This document shows, piece by piece, positions 1 through 8,320 of a stretch of 64,000 nt of DNA; the first letter of the stretch is position 1; the number at the start of each line of letters is the position of its first letter. The DNA is taken from the NCBI GenBank assembly GCA_964548275.1, contig CAZJQI010000006.1, positions 39,094 through 103,093 of the forward strand. Reading direction: 5' to 3'. Below the pieces are notes generated by a model, which was given only the letters and a program-made list of their open reading frames with translations, did no database searches and was not told the DNA's origin. Origin of the DNA: JAUVUV01 sp964548275 (lineage in GTDB: Bacteria; Gemmatimonadota; Glassbacteria; GWA2-58-10). Both the position numbers and the translations under genes were made by a program.

Positions 1-1008
1 TTTCCCGGCACGCACCAGCACCAGGTTCTCCACCCCGATCAGCGCCACGGTTTCCTCCTCGTTCTCGCAGAAAACCAGGTTGTTTTTCGCATCCAATGTT
101 TCCAGCTTTCCCTGGTGGGCATTTCCCGAGCCGTCTTTTTCCATGAACTCCTCCAGGGCAAGCCACCCGCCGACATCGTTCCAGTAAAAAGTGGCAGCCA
201 GCATGCGGATATGCCTCGCACCCTCCATCACACCGAAATCGATCGAGGTGACATGCAGAGACTCGAAAGCTCCGGCAAGCTCTTGCTGCCAGTTTGAAGC
301 TCCCTCTTTTTCCACTGCCGGGACAAGATGCTCCAAATGTGCCGGGAGTTGCCTTTCCAACTCATCCAGGATGGTCTCCACACTCCAGACAAACATTCCG
401 CTGTTCCAGTAATATCTGCCGGTTTCGAGATATGCACGGGCGGTCGGTTCATCGGGCTTTTCAACGAACCGCACGAGATCGTAATGTGCTATGCCGTCGT
501 GATCGGCAACTTTATTCCCGCTTTCCAGGTAGCCATAGCAGGTAGCCGGGTACGTGGGCTGGACGCCGAAAGTGCAAAGCACTGCCTCCGAGGCTGCAGC
601 ATTTGCAGCCGAAAGAATGGTCTTTCTGAAAAGCTCCACAGGCTTTATCAGGTGATCGGCAGTGAGCACGACCATTACGGGATTGCCATAGCGCCTGCGG
701 CAGACAAGCGAGGCCAGGGCCACTGCTGCGGCAGTATCCCGGCGCAGCGGCTCACCGATCACATTAGATTCCGGCAGTTGGGGAAGCTGTTCGTAAACGA
801 GCGGCACAAGGGACTCATTGGTAAGAACCAGGATCCGCTCATCAGGTACCACTCCGGCCACCCGATCATAACTTTGCTGCAAAAGGCTCCGGCCGCCGAA
901 CAGGTTTAGAAACTGTTTGGGCCGGCTTTCAGTACTGAGCGGCCAGAAACGGGTGCCCGCCCCGCCCGCCATGATTATCACCACGATATCATGCTGGCTG
1001 GAAGTCAT
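1..1008 (-). CDS. manC: Mannose-1-phosphate guanylyltransferase, partial
   Basis: Transfers GMP from GTP to mannose-1-phosphate to give GDP-mannose for cytoplasmic polysaccharide precursor synthesis. I translated it by hand from the ATG at 1008. The frame stays open for 336 codons and leaves the window, so only the last few residues should be missing from a single-domain enzyme of about 350 aa. Family marks seen: the N-terminal nucleotide-binding signature MAGGAGTRFWPLS followed by RPKQFL, then TADHLI, FVEKPD, YYWNSGMF and DVGGW. A purine-rich AAGGAA lies upstream of the start. There is no sign of the C-terminal isomerase domain found in long bifunctional forms. It diverges from the GH116 gene across about 800 bp of non-coding DNA. 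Confidence 0.9.
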   Translation of the reverse strand, partial: MTSSQHDIVVIIMAGGAGTRFWPLSTESRPKQFLNLFGGRSLLQQSYDRVAGVVPDERILVLTNESLVPLVYEQLPQLPESNVIGEPLRRDTAAAVALASLVCRRRYGNPVMVVLTADHLIKPVELFRKTILSAANAAASEAVLCTFGVQPTYPATCYGYLESGNKVADHDGIAHYDLVRFVEKPDEPTARAYLETGRYYWNSGMFVWSVETILDELERQLPAHLEHLVPAVEKEGASNWQQELAGAFESLHVTSIDFGVMEGARHIRMLAATFYWNDVGGWLALEEFMEKDGSGNAHQGKLETLDAKNNLVFCENEEETVALIGVENLVLVRAGK

Positions 1009-1486
1009 TTCAGGTTCCTTTTTTGGCGAAAAAATCTGTACAGTCAGCCTTAAAATAAAAAAACTTACATATGCGCTGTAATATCTTTTCTACATTCTAC
1101 ATAATCTCTCTGTTCGAGGCAAGCAAACCCGGCTATCTTCTACTTGCCAAAAGTGCCTACCGCAGGCTAATTTATTTTAAACCGATTTTCACCCAAGTTT
1201 ATTTTCTTAATTCCCTTATATTTTCGTTCCGGAATATGCCGCAGACTCTCCTAAAGACCAATTCTACCCGGGGTAAGCGGGCGCTGACAGTCACCGTGGC
1301 ATATTCCCCGGAGATCTCCGGCGCGGGCTTTCAGTGCAAATCCCTGATCGGTGAGGCTTCAGGGGAGAGGCTCGGTTCGGGCCACGAGCAGTACAGCCTG
1401 GAATAAGAGGCTAAATCATACAACGATTTTTTTTCATTGCTTTTTCTGCCAATTATTCTAGTAGCTATCTTTATCGGCTGACAATA
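1009..1486. other. Intergenic region with a possible coding relic
   Basis: Mostly A+T-rich spacer between two diverging genes. From about 1245 to 1405 the sequence becomes G+C-rich and reads like coding DNA on the plus strand, ending at a TAA near 1405, but it has no plausible start or ribosome site and no recognisable domain. It may be a fragment of a decayed gene. Nothing else was recognised. Confidence 0.3.
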
Positions 1487-1697
1487 TAGCTCTGATTATT
1501 CATGAAACCCAGACCTTGACAAGGCTAATCACTTATTTCCACATTTTTATCAGCCACCGAGGGAGGGGGGCGGCGGCTGTGCGACCCAAGTCGCACAGAC
1601 CGTTGTGCTTGCGCAACGGAGCGCATTTCATGCGCCCGCCGCCCCCCACGCCCCGGGAAAACATAAAATCTTACTAATTTATAAATAATCCGGGCTA
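1487..1697. repeat. MITE-like palindromic element, copy 1
   Basis: About 211 bp, matching a second copy at 23854-24065. It begins TAGCTCTGATTATTCAT and ends ATAAATAATCCGGGCTA, so the ends form an imperfect terminal inverted repeat starting and finishing with TA. Inside, a G-rich/C-rich enclosing stem surrounds three hairpins. The first pairs 1577-1585 with 1590-1598 around a CCAA loop. The second is the CGTTGTGC/GCGCAACG pair. The third is GCGCAT/ATGCGC. No open reading frame. The layout fits a non-autonomous transposable element that inserts at TA, or a mobile structured RNA. Confidence 0.7.
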
Positions 1698-1809
1698 GAC
1701 CCCTTCACTTATAATTCAAGCTGTCGACATCTATCCCCGGCAATGTTACAACCCGATAAAACTCTCTGGTGACTCGAAACCATAATAATTATCAAGGAGT
1801 GAACTGCCC

Positions 1810-4395
1810 ATGAAACGCAGAAGTTTTGTGACCGAGACAGCCGCAGGTGCCGCTCTGGCGGCTGCAGTTTATTCTGTCAGTTCTATACAGGGCTGTAAAT
1901 CCTCCGGCGGTCGGAAAAATTCCACTAAAGGAAATACCTCACAAAGAGATTACAACAATACTCATACCGGCCAATTTCTCAACAGGGTGGCCTTCCCGCT
2001 GGGCGGAATCGGGGCGGGAATGATCTGCCTTGAGGGAACGGGTGCTCTTTCGCATTTTTCCCTGCGCAACAGACCCGAGATTTTCAACGAACCGCTCACG
2101 TTTTCGGCAATCTGTATCAAGGGTAAGTCCAATATCGCCCGTGTTCTCGAGGGCCCGGTGCCGGGCTGGAAAGTGTTCGGCAATCCGAACACAGGCAACG
2201 GCGCTCCAGGCAAAAGCTACGGGCTGCCGAGATTCGCCAGAGCTTCTTTCAGCGCGCGTTTTCCTTTCGCAACTGTTAAACTCGAGGACGATAAAGTGCC
2301 TCTCGAGGTCGGTATCACCGGCTGGAGCCCATTTATCCCGCAGGATGCGGACAACTCCAGCCTCCCCGCGGCCGCCCTTGAGCTCACTTTCAGAAACACC
2401 TCCGGCAAAACCCTGGAAGCCGTATATTCTTTCAATACGATGAATTTTATCGCTACCAGCGAAAGGCACTACTCAGGCACCGCCGGTTCCGTGTCCAATA
2501 CGAAGGGCGGATTTGTCCTGGCCAACAGGGGATCAAAGGAAAAGCCCTGGGAGGAAGGCTATTTCTGCGCGGCTGTGGATGACCCCGCCGCCAGGGTTAA
2601 CTGCCGCTGGTTCCGCGGAAGCTGGTGGGATCCACTGACCATAGCCTGGAAGCACGTAGCCGACGGGGACGTTGTGGAAAATGAGCCGATCAAGACCGGT
2701 AAGCCGAGCCCCGGCGGCAGCCTCTTTGTGCCGTTCAAGCTGGGGCCGGGTGAGAAGAAAAGGATCGCTCTGCTGTTCTCCTGGTACGTGCCTGTCACGG
2801 ATATGCGGCTGGGGCCTGAGGTCGAATTCAGCGGGGAGAAAGAATGCTGCACGGGTAAGGATTCAGCCGGAACGTACATTCCCTGGTATGCGAAGCGTTT
2901 CTCCGGTATCGAGGATGTATCCGGCTACTGGATGGAAAATTACAAGGACTTGCGGCAAAAAAGTCGAAAATTCAGCGCCTGTTTCTACGATACAACTCTG
3001 CCGCCGGAGGTAGTTGAAGCTATCGCCGCCAATCTGACGATTCTCAAATCCCCCACCATGTTACGCGAGCGCCACGGCAAGCTCTGGTGCTGGGAGGGCT
3101 GCTCAGACGAAGTGGGTAGCTGCCACGGCTCATGCACCCATGTCTGGAACTACGCCCAGGCGATCTGCCATCTGTTTCCGGAACTTGAGCGCTCCCTGCG
3201 GGAAACGGAGTTCTTTGTCAGCCAGGACGAGCTCGGACACCAGACTTTCCGCTCCTCGCTACCGGTCAGGCCAACCACGCATACTTTCCACGCTGCCTCG
3301 GATGGCCAGCTCGGCGGGATCATGAAAGCTTTCCGCGAGTGGCGGATCAGCGGGGACACCGCTTGGCTGCGCAAGTTCTGGCCGGAAATCAAGGCCTCCC
3401 TGAACTACTGTATCCAGAGCTGGGACCCGCGGCACAGGGGAGTGCTCGAGGAGCCGCACCACAATACGTACGATATCGAGTTCTGGGGCCCGGACGGCAT
3501 GTGCTCCAGTTTTTACCTCGGCGCGTTGAAAGCCGCCGTGCTGATGGGCGAGGCGTTGGGTGAGGACGTCTCTCTTTACTCCTCACTCTACGGGAAAGGC
3601 CGCCGTTTCCTTGAGGAAGATCTTTTCGACGGCGAGTATTTTATCCAGAAAATCCAGACCAAGGGTCTCAACGCGGACTCCCCGATCAAAGCACAGGCCT
3701 GGAATATCGACTACTCGCCCGAGGGGATCGAGCTGCTAAAGGCTGAGGGTCCCAAGTACCAGTACGGCAAGGGATGTCTCTCGGACGGAGTGCTCGGAGC
3801 CTGGATCGCCGCAGTCTGTGGTGTTGGAGAAATCCTCGATCCGAAAAAGGTGAAAAGCCACCTCGCCTCGGTGCACAGGTACAATTTCAGAAAAGACCTT
3901 TCCGAGCACGCAAACCCGCAGCGTCCGAGCTACGCTGTGGGTACCGAAAGCGGTCTTCTGCTTTGCTCCTGGCCCAAGGGCGGCAAGCTCACCCTCCCCT
4001 TTGTCTACTCGAACGAGGTCTGGACCGGTATTGAATACCAGATCGCCAGCCATCTGATGATGATGGGCATGGTGGAGGAGGGGCTCGAGATCGTGCGTGC
4101 GGTAAGGGACCGCTACGACGGACGGGTGCGCAACCCGTTCAACGAGTACGAGTGCGGCCACTGGTACGCCCGGGCCATGTCCTCTTACGCCATGCTCCAG
4201 GGTCTGACCGGAATCCGCTACGATGCCCTGGAGAAAGTGCTCTATATCAGGCCATCGATCAAGGGGGATTTCACCAGCTTTATCTCCACAGCCACAGGTT
4301 ACGGCCAGGCCGGGGTTAAAAACGGCGAGTCTTTCCTGGAGGTGGCCGAGGGCAAGATCGCGGTTGAGCGGATTGACTACCAAGCATTTTCCTAA
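1810..4395 (+). CDS. GH116 (GBA2-like) beta-glycosidase, Tat-exported
   Basis: Predicted retaining beta-glycosidase (glucosylceramidase/beta-glucosidase/xylosidase clan GH116), 861 aa. The N-terminus has a twin-arginine export motif (KRRSFV) followed by an Ala-rich hydrophobic stretch and a Cys near residue 29, so it may be a Tat-exported and possibly lipidated enzyme. The beta-sandwich domain begins with the family signature FPLGGIGAG near residue 60. The C-terminal (alpha/alpha)-barrel domain contains CWEGCSDEVGSCHG (Glu429) and NTYDIEFWGPDGM (Asp555), in the places where the family has its acidic catalytic residues. Exact catalytic roles are inferred, since the Glu region is divergent from GBA2. 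AAGGAG lies 10 nt before the ATG. The next gene follows 67 bp downstream. The substrate is unknown. Confidence 0.88.
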   Translation: MKRRSFVTETAAGAALAAAVYSVSSIQGCKSSGGRKNSTKGNTSQRDYNNTHTGQFLNRVAFPLGGIGAGMICLEGTGALSHFSLRNRPEIFNEPLTFSAICIKGKSNIARVLEGPVPGWKVFGNPNTGNGAPGKSYGLPRFARASFSARFPFATVKLEDDKVPLEVGITGWSPFIPQDADNSSLPAAALELTFRNTSGKTLEAVYSFNTMNFIATSERHYSGTAGSVSNTKGGFVLANRGSKEKPWEEGYFCAAVDDPAARVNCRWFRGSWWDPLTIAWKHVADGDVVENEPIKTGKPSPGGSLFVPFKLGPGEKKRIALLFSWYVPVTDMRLGPEVEFSGEKECCTGKDSAGTYIPWYAKRFSGIEDVSGYWMENYKDLRQKSRKFSACFYDTTLPPEVVEAIAANLTILKSPTMLRERHGKLWCWEGCSDEVGSCHGSCTHVWNYAQAICHLFPELERSLRETEFFVSQDELGHQTFRSSLPVRPTTHTFHAASDGQLGGIMKAFREWRISGDTAWLRKFWPEIKASLNYCIQSWDPRHRGVLEEPHHNTYDIEFWGPDGMCSSFYLGALKAAVLMGEALGEDVSLYSSLYGKGRRFLEEDLFDGEYFIQKIQTKGLNADSPIKAQAWNIDYSPEGIELLKAEGPKYQYGKGCLSDGVLGAWIAAVCGVGEILDPKKVKSHLASVHRYNFRKDLSEHANPQRPSYAVGTESGLLLCSWPKGGKLTLPFVYSNEVWTGIEYQIASHLMMMGMVEEGLEIVRAVRDRYDGRVRNPFNEYECGHWYARAMSSYAMLQGLTGIRYDALEKVLYIRPSIKGDFTSFISTATGYGQAGVKNGESFLEVAEGKIAVERIDYQAFS

Positions 4396-4462
4396 AAGTA
4401 AGCGCCTACTTTAAATGGCGCAAAGCGATAAAATATTTCACCGGCTTGAACGAGGATTACTT

Positions 4463-5431
4463 ATGAAAAAATTTTTGATTTTACTCATCCCTCTTATATC
4501 CTTACTCTGCTGCGGGAAGAAAGAAGCCGTGGAAGAACTCTCGCCAGGCCACACGGTGACAATCCAGGCTGGCGATATCAAGGCCGTTTTCGTGGATAAT
4601 ACCCAATTCGGCACACACCGGGCGTGGTACAATGGTGTAGCTTCCCTGATCCACAAGGCGGATACAGCCAATATCTTCAGGCCCCGTGTGGCGGGATTGA
4701 ATTTCGAGCACATTTTCGACGGGGCGAAGTGGTGGGAACCGGCTGAGGCACTGTTCGAGCCGCGCGACTGCCCGATGAACATCAAAAAAATCTCTGCTAA
4801 AGCTGTCGCGCTGCACCAGCCTCCCACCAAACTTCACAAGCTCGAAAGCTGGACCACTTTCACCGTGGCCGAACCACACTATATCGACATGGAGTTCACC
4901 TGCATCCCCCGTGCCTCAACGTTCGAGCTGGGCTATATCGGGCTTTTCTGGGCTTCCTATATCAACACAAAGGTGGATAAGGGGTACTATTTTATCGGCC
5001 GAAAAACCGTGAATGATCAAAAACAGTGGATCGAGATCAACTCACCAGCCCACAATATAGAAAGCTCAGTCCGCTTTGAACTCGACGAGCGCGACCCGAG
5101 TTTCGTGGAGGAGTATCCGCTCCGGCTTTTCAATAACTACCTGGATTACAGGTACAGCTATCCATTCTACTACGGCCGCAGAGGCAAAATGGCCTGGCTG
5201 CTCATGTTCGACGAGGCAGGTCCTGTAAGGTTCTCTCATTCCCCCACCAGCGGGGCGCCTGTCGGGCCGGGCACCGAGCCTGCCTGGGACTTTCACTACC
5301 TGTTTTACAACTATAAGGTTGGGGAAAAGTACGGTTTCAAGGCGCGGCTTGTATATAAACCGTTTGTCAGCCGAGAGGATATAATCACAGAGTACGAAAA
5401 ATGGTCCGGGGAAAAAGTCGAGATGCCTTGA
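4463..5431 (+). CDS. Hypothetical lipoprotein, beta-rich
   Basis: I do not recognise a family. The best start is the ATG at 4463, preceded by GAGGA at good spacing; it gives a signal MKKFLILLIPLISLLCCGKK with a Cys at the expected lipidation point. An upstream in-frame ATG at 4415 would add 16 charged residues ahead of the signal and is unlikely. The mature part, about 300 aa, is rich in Tyr, Trp and Phe and alternates short hydrophobic strands, suggesting a secreted beta-sandwich. It sits 67 bp behind the GH116 glycosidase on the same strand, so it may share a transcript and act on the same carbohydrate. That link is inference. Confidence 0.7.
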   Translation: MKKFLILLIPLISLLCCGKKEAVEELSPGHTVTIQAGDIKAVFVDNTQFGTHRAWYNGVASLIHKADTANIFRPRVAGLNFEHIFDGAKWWEPAEALFEPRDCPMNIKKISAKAVALHQPPTKLHKLESWTTFTVAEPHYIDMEFTCIPRASTFELGYIGLFWASYINTKVDKGYYFIGRKTVNDQKQWIEINSPAHNIESSVRFELDERDPSFVEEYPLRLFNNYLDYRYSYPFYYGRRGKMAWLLMFDEAGPVRFSHSPTSGAPVGPGTEPAWDFHYLFYNYKVGEKYGFKARLVYKPFVSREDIITEYEKWSGEKVEMP

Positions 5432-5489
5432 TCGAATCCCGGTCGCCTTTCTTTACTCCGAGACACGATGGCTGCGCATAAGAATGATT

Positions 5490-7250
5490 TCACTCGATCA
5501 CCGGCAGTACGATATGTGACGGGTGCTCCCCGGTGTGATATACGCTCTGCTCTGCTTTGACCCAGGTTGTATCCGTGGCGAAATTTCTCCCGGTGTTCAG
5601 GTTGCGGTCAAAGCGGGGAAAATTGCTGCTGGATATCTCCACCCTGATCCGGTGCCCTTTCTTGAAAACATTGCTGGTAGCAAAAAGATCGATGTTATAT
5701 TCGTACACCCTGCCCGGCTCGATATTGGATGGATCTGTAGAGCCTTCTCTGAAACTCGCCCGTATGATACCCTCGCAGAGGTTGAACGCCATGCCCCCAG
5801 GATGCACGTCAACGAGTTTGGCGGTGAAATCGGTATTTTCCGCCGAACTGGCGGCATAAAGCACAACCTCGACCGGCCCGGTAACCTCGAGATCCCGTTC
5901 CAGGGGCGGTGTGGAATAAACCAGCACGTCTTCCCGTTCTTCTATAGGCCGCTGGTCGTGGGGCCCGGTGGCCAGGGCGTCATAATAAGCACCGTCCGCC
6001 CGGGAGGGAACAGGGTTTGCCGGATCATAGACGAATCTGTCCGTTGACTTTCTATCCGGAAACCGGGTGAAGAGAGAACCGTCGCCGTTAAGCGTGTTGG
6101 CATTACCACTGCTGGCGAAATAGTATTTCCGGTAATCGGTGCGCGCCAGCGGCCATTCGTTTTCATAGCGCCAGAGGTTCTCCCCCATGACAAAAATTTT
6201 CACCGGCGGCTCATCCATGATACCCGTATTCTTGCCTTTCAACCGGCTGTCGATCCATCGCAGCGTGAGTTCCCGCATGTCGATTTTCGAATTTTCCCCA
6301 AAATCGAGCTCTCCGAGTCTTCCCGTAAAGGAACCGATACTATGAGACCACGGCCCGATGATAATCTTTTGTGTTGTGCGAATCTCAGGATCGATATTCG
6401 CCGATGTCATCCCGATAAAGTTCTTAATCGTTTCCCCGATAAACACGTCATACCAGCCGCCGATATTTAATACGGAGGCCTTTATAGCCGCGAAATTGCC
6501 TTTGATACTCGCCTTTTCCCAGTAGAGGTCTTTCTCGGGATGAGACAGCCAGTCACGAAGGAAAAGCACTTTCCACCCCACATGCCTGTCCTGCTCGATC
6601 AAGGGGAGGCTCATGTTTATTTCATCAAGCCTGCTGGTAAGCTCTTCCATGTCGAAATCGTAGGGTCTGGTCATGTAAAAGCTCCAGCTCGTGGCCAGTC
6701 TCAGCGGGAATACACCCCCGGATTGCCCTAAATTATAGACGTCCGAAACAGTAACAACAGGGATCATCGCCACAAGATAGGGTCTCCCCAGCGGTGCGGG
6801 CAGCCATTGAGTCATACCCACGTACGAGCCTCCTACTGTGCCGATTTTGCCGTTACTCCAAACCTGGGTGCCAATCCACTGCTGTGTGTCGTAACCGTCT
6901 GATGCCTCATTGCGAAAAGGGTCAAAGACACCCTCGGATTCATACCTGCCCCGCGTATCCTGATTCACAACCGCATACCCGCGCTCAGCAAAGTAGTGCC
7001 CGTATTTGTTACCCGGGCCTCCGTTGCCGTAAGGCGTCCGCATGAGCAGCACGGGGAACCTGCCCGGAGCGTCCGGGTGATAGATGTTAGTAGAGAGCCT
7101 TACGCCATCCCGCATCGCTACCTTGACATCGAGTTCCTCGACAACATCATAAACCGGCTGCGAGAGCTCTTCAGCGGATAAGACAGGCGGGAAGGAAAAG
7201 ATGACAGCTATAAAAACGAGGAAATGTCCGGCTATTTTGTGTTTATTCAT
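5490..7250 (-). CDS. CocE/NonD family secreted hydrolase
   Basis: Alpha/beta-hydrolase of the X-Pro dipeptidyl-peptidase/cocaine esterase group (S15), about 586 aa. A TTG lies upstream at 7277, but AGGAGG sits 7 nt before the ATG at 7250, which also begins a clean signal peptide (MNKHKIAGHFLVF... ending LSAEE). I therefore use 7250. Triad candidates: Ser142 in GGSYVG, the Asp in GGWYD, and the His in GPWSHS. The Asp and His motifs stand in the usual order. The C-terminal half is the jelly-roll domain typical of the family. Substrates of this family range from acyl-peptides to esters, so specificity cannot be given. It converges on the lipoprotein gene. Confidence 0.88.
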   Translation of the reverse strand: MNKHKIAGHFLVFIAVIFSFPPVLSAEELSQPVYDVVEELDVKVAMRDGVRLSTNIYHPDAPGRFPVLLMRTPYGNGGPGNKYGHYFAERGYAVVNQDTRGRYESEGVFDPFRNEASDGYDTQQWIGTQVWSNGKIGTVGGSYVGMTQWLPAPLGRPYLVAMIPVVTVSDVYNLGQSGGVFPLRLATSWSFYMTRPYDFDMEELTSRLDEINMSLPLIEQDRHVGWKVLFLRDWLSHPEKDLYWEKASIKGNFAAIKASVLNIGGWYDVFIGETIKNFIGMTSANIDPEIRTTQKIIIGPWSHSIGSFTGRLGELDFGENSKIDMRELTLRWIDSRLKGKNTGIMDEPPVKIFVMGENLWRYENEWPLARTDYRKYYFASSGNANTLNGDGSLFTRFPDRKSTDRFVYDPANPVPSRADGAYYDALATGPHDQRPIEEREDVLVYSTPPLERDLEVTGPVEVVLYAASSAENTDFTAKLVDVHPGGMAFNLCEGIIRASFREGSTDPSNIEPGRVYEYNIDLFATSNVFKKGHRIRVEISSSNFPRFDRNLNTGRNFATDTTWVKAEQSVYHTGEHPSHIVLPVIE

Positions 7251-7420
7251 GAAACGCCTCCTCTTAACGGTATTCAAGCGAATTTACCTCCAAAGCCCGG
7301 AGAGCCTTCCAATTTTACTTTCCGAGCCGTTTCTGCAATCTAAGCCTCTTCGCTGCCAAGTGTCAACCAGCGACCGATTATCGGAAAATGAAACATATAT
7401 ACTTGTACGCGCGGGATGAT

Positions 7421-7441
7421 TGTTTATAATTTATATAAACA
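7421..7441. promoter_or_regulatory. Inverted repeat in the nfi upstream region
   Basis: TGTTTATA and TATAAACA arms separated by 5 bp, in the 280-bp spacer between the divergent hydrolase and nfi genes. The left arm includes TATAAT, so it may simply be a -10 region. A half-site TGTTTATA recurs upstream of the HTH-receiver gene (about 16851) and of the MBL gene (about 63860). Confidence 0.3.
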
Positions 7442-7530
7442 GATGAACCGGTGCCCTTAGAAACGGCAGCGAGAGGCCAAACAAGATAAAAACAGCCAAA
7501 AAGAATTTCGATCTTAACCGGGCCGTTTAT

Positions 7531-8217
7531 ATGGAAAAAGAACTATTTCACCGCTGGGATATCTCCCCTGCGGAGGCTATTCAGATCCAGAACCGGCTGG
7601 GCCGCAAGCTGGTTATCCAGCGCAATATTACGAAAATCGAATCTGTGGCGGGAGCTGACGTGGCATTCAGGGGAAAGATGGCTTACGGGGCAGTGGCTGT
7701 GCTTTCCTATCCCGAACTGGAAACAGTGGCGGAAATTCGCTCCTGCCGGGAGACCAGTTTCCCTTACATTCCGGGGCTGCTGAGTTTCCGTGAAGGCCCG
7801 GTACTTCTTGATTGTTTTACCCAACTGGATGCAGGCTACGAGCTTATTATATTCGACGGGCACGGAATCGCCCATCCAAGAGGTTTCGGCCTGGCCTCCC
7901 ACATTGGCCTGCTGCTGGAAAAGCCAACTGTCGGTTGCGCCAAGAAAAAGCTGTTCGGCAGCACAGAAGAACCCGGGCCTGATCGCGGTTGTTGGAAACC
8001 AATTTTCGATAACCACGGCCACAGTATTGGGATAACGCTCCGCACGAAAGACAATGTCAGACCGGTATTCGTATCATCCGGTTATAAAACCAGTCTCGAA
8101 CAAAGTAAAGAACTCGTACTCTCCCTTACCGCAGGTTTCAGAATTCCCGAACCTTTGCGATGTGCTCATCATCTAGCCCTGCTCGCAGCAGGCGCGGCTA
8201 ATTCATCGGGAGATTAA
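7531..8217 (+). CDS. nfi: Endonuclease V
   Basis: Repairs deaminated DNA by cutting the second phosphodiester bond 3' to hypoxanthine. 228 aa, the normal length. The metal-binding residues are in place: Asp43 in GADVAF, Glu88 in the hallmark PYIPGLLSFRE, and Asp109 in FDGHGIAHPRG, matching the spacing of the Thermotoga enzyme. The wedge motif PYIP is present. No strong Shine-Dalgarno is visible before the ATG. It stands alone between a secreted hydrolase and a CehA-like protein. Confidence 0.95.
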   Translation: MEKELFHRWDISPAEAIQIQNRLGRKLVIQRNITKIESVAGADVAFRGKMAYGAVAVLSYPELETVAEIRSCRETSFPYIPGLLSFREGPVLLDCFTQLDAGYELIIFDGHGIAHPRGFGLASHIGLLLEKPTVGCAKKKLFGSTEEPGPDRGCWKPIFDNHGHSIGITLRTKDNVRPVFVSSGYKTSLEQSKELVLSLTAGFRIPEPLRCAHHLALLAAGAANSSGD

Positions 8218-8320
8218 TTCTCAGTGAATAAGAAACAGATTCTGGAGCATCGGTGAAAAACAAGCTCACATTTATCATCCGCTTGGATTATAATCCTGCT
8301 CGAACCCGGAGGGAGTTTTG

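Noticed and set aside
1071..1406. Plus-strand open frame of 111 codons
   Set aside because: No ribosome site, first half is A+T-rich spacer translation and no family trait; only its last part is noted as a possible relic.
3736..4383. Minus-strand open frame of 215 codons
   Set aside because: Entirely antisense to the GH116 gene, whose codon pattern and motifs are clear.
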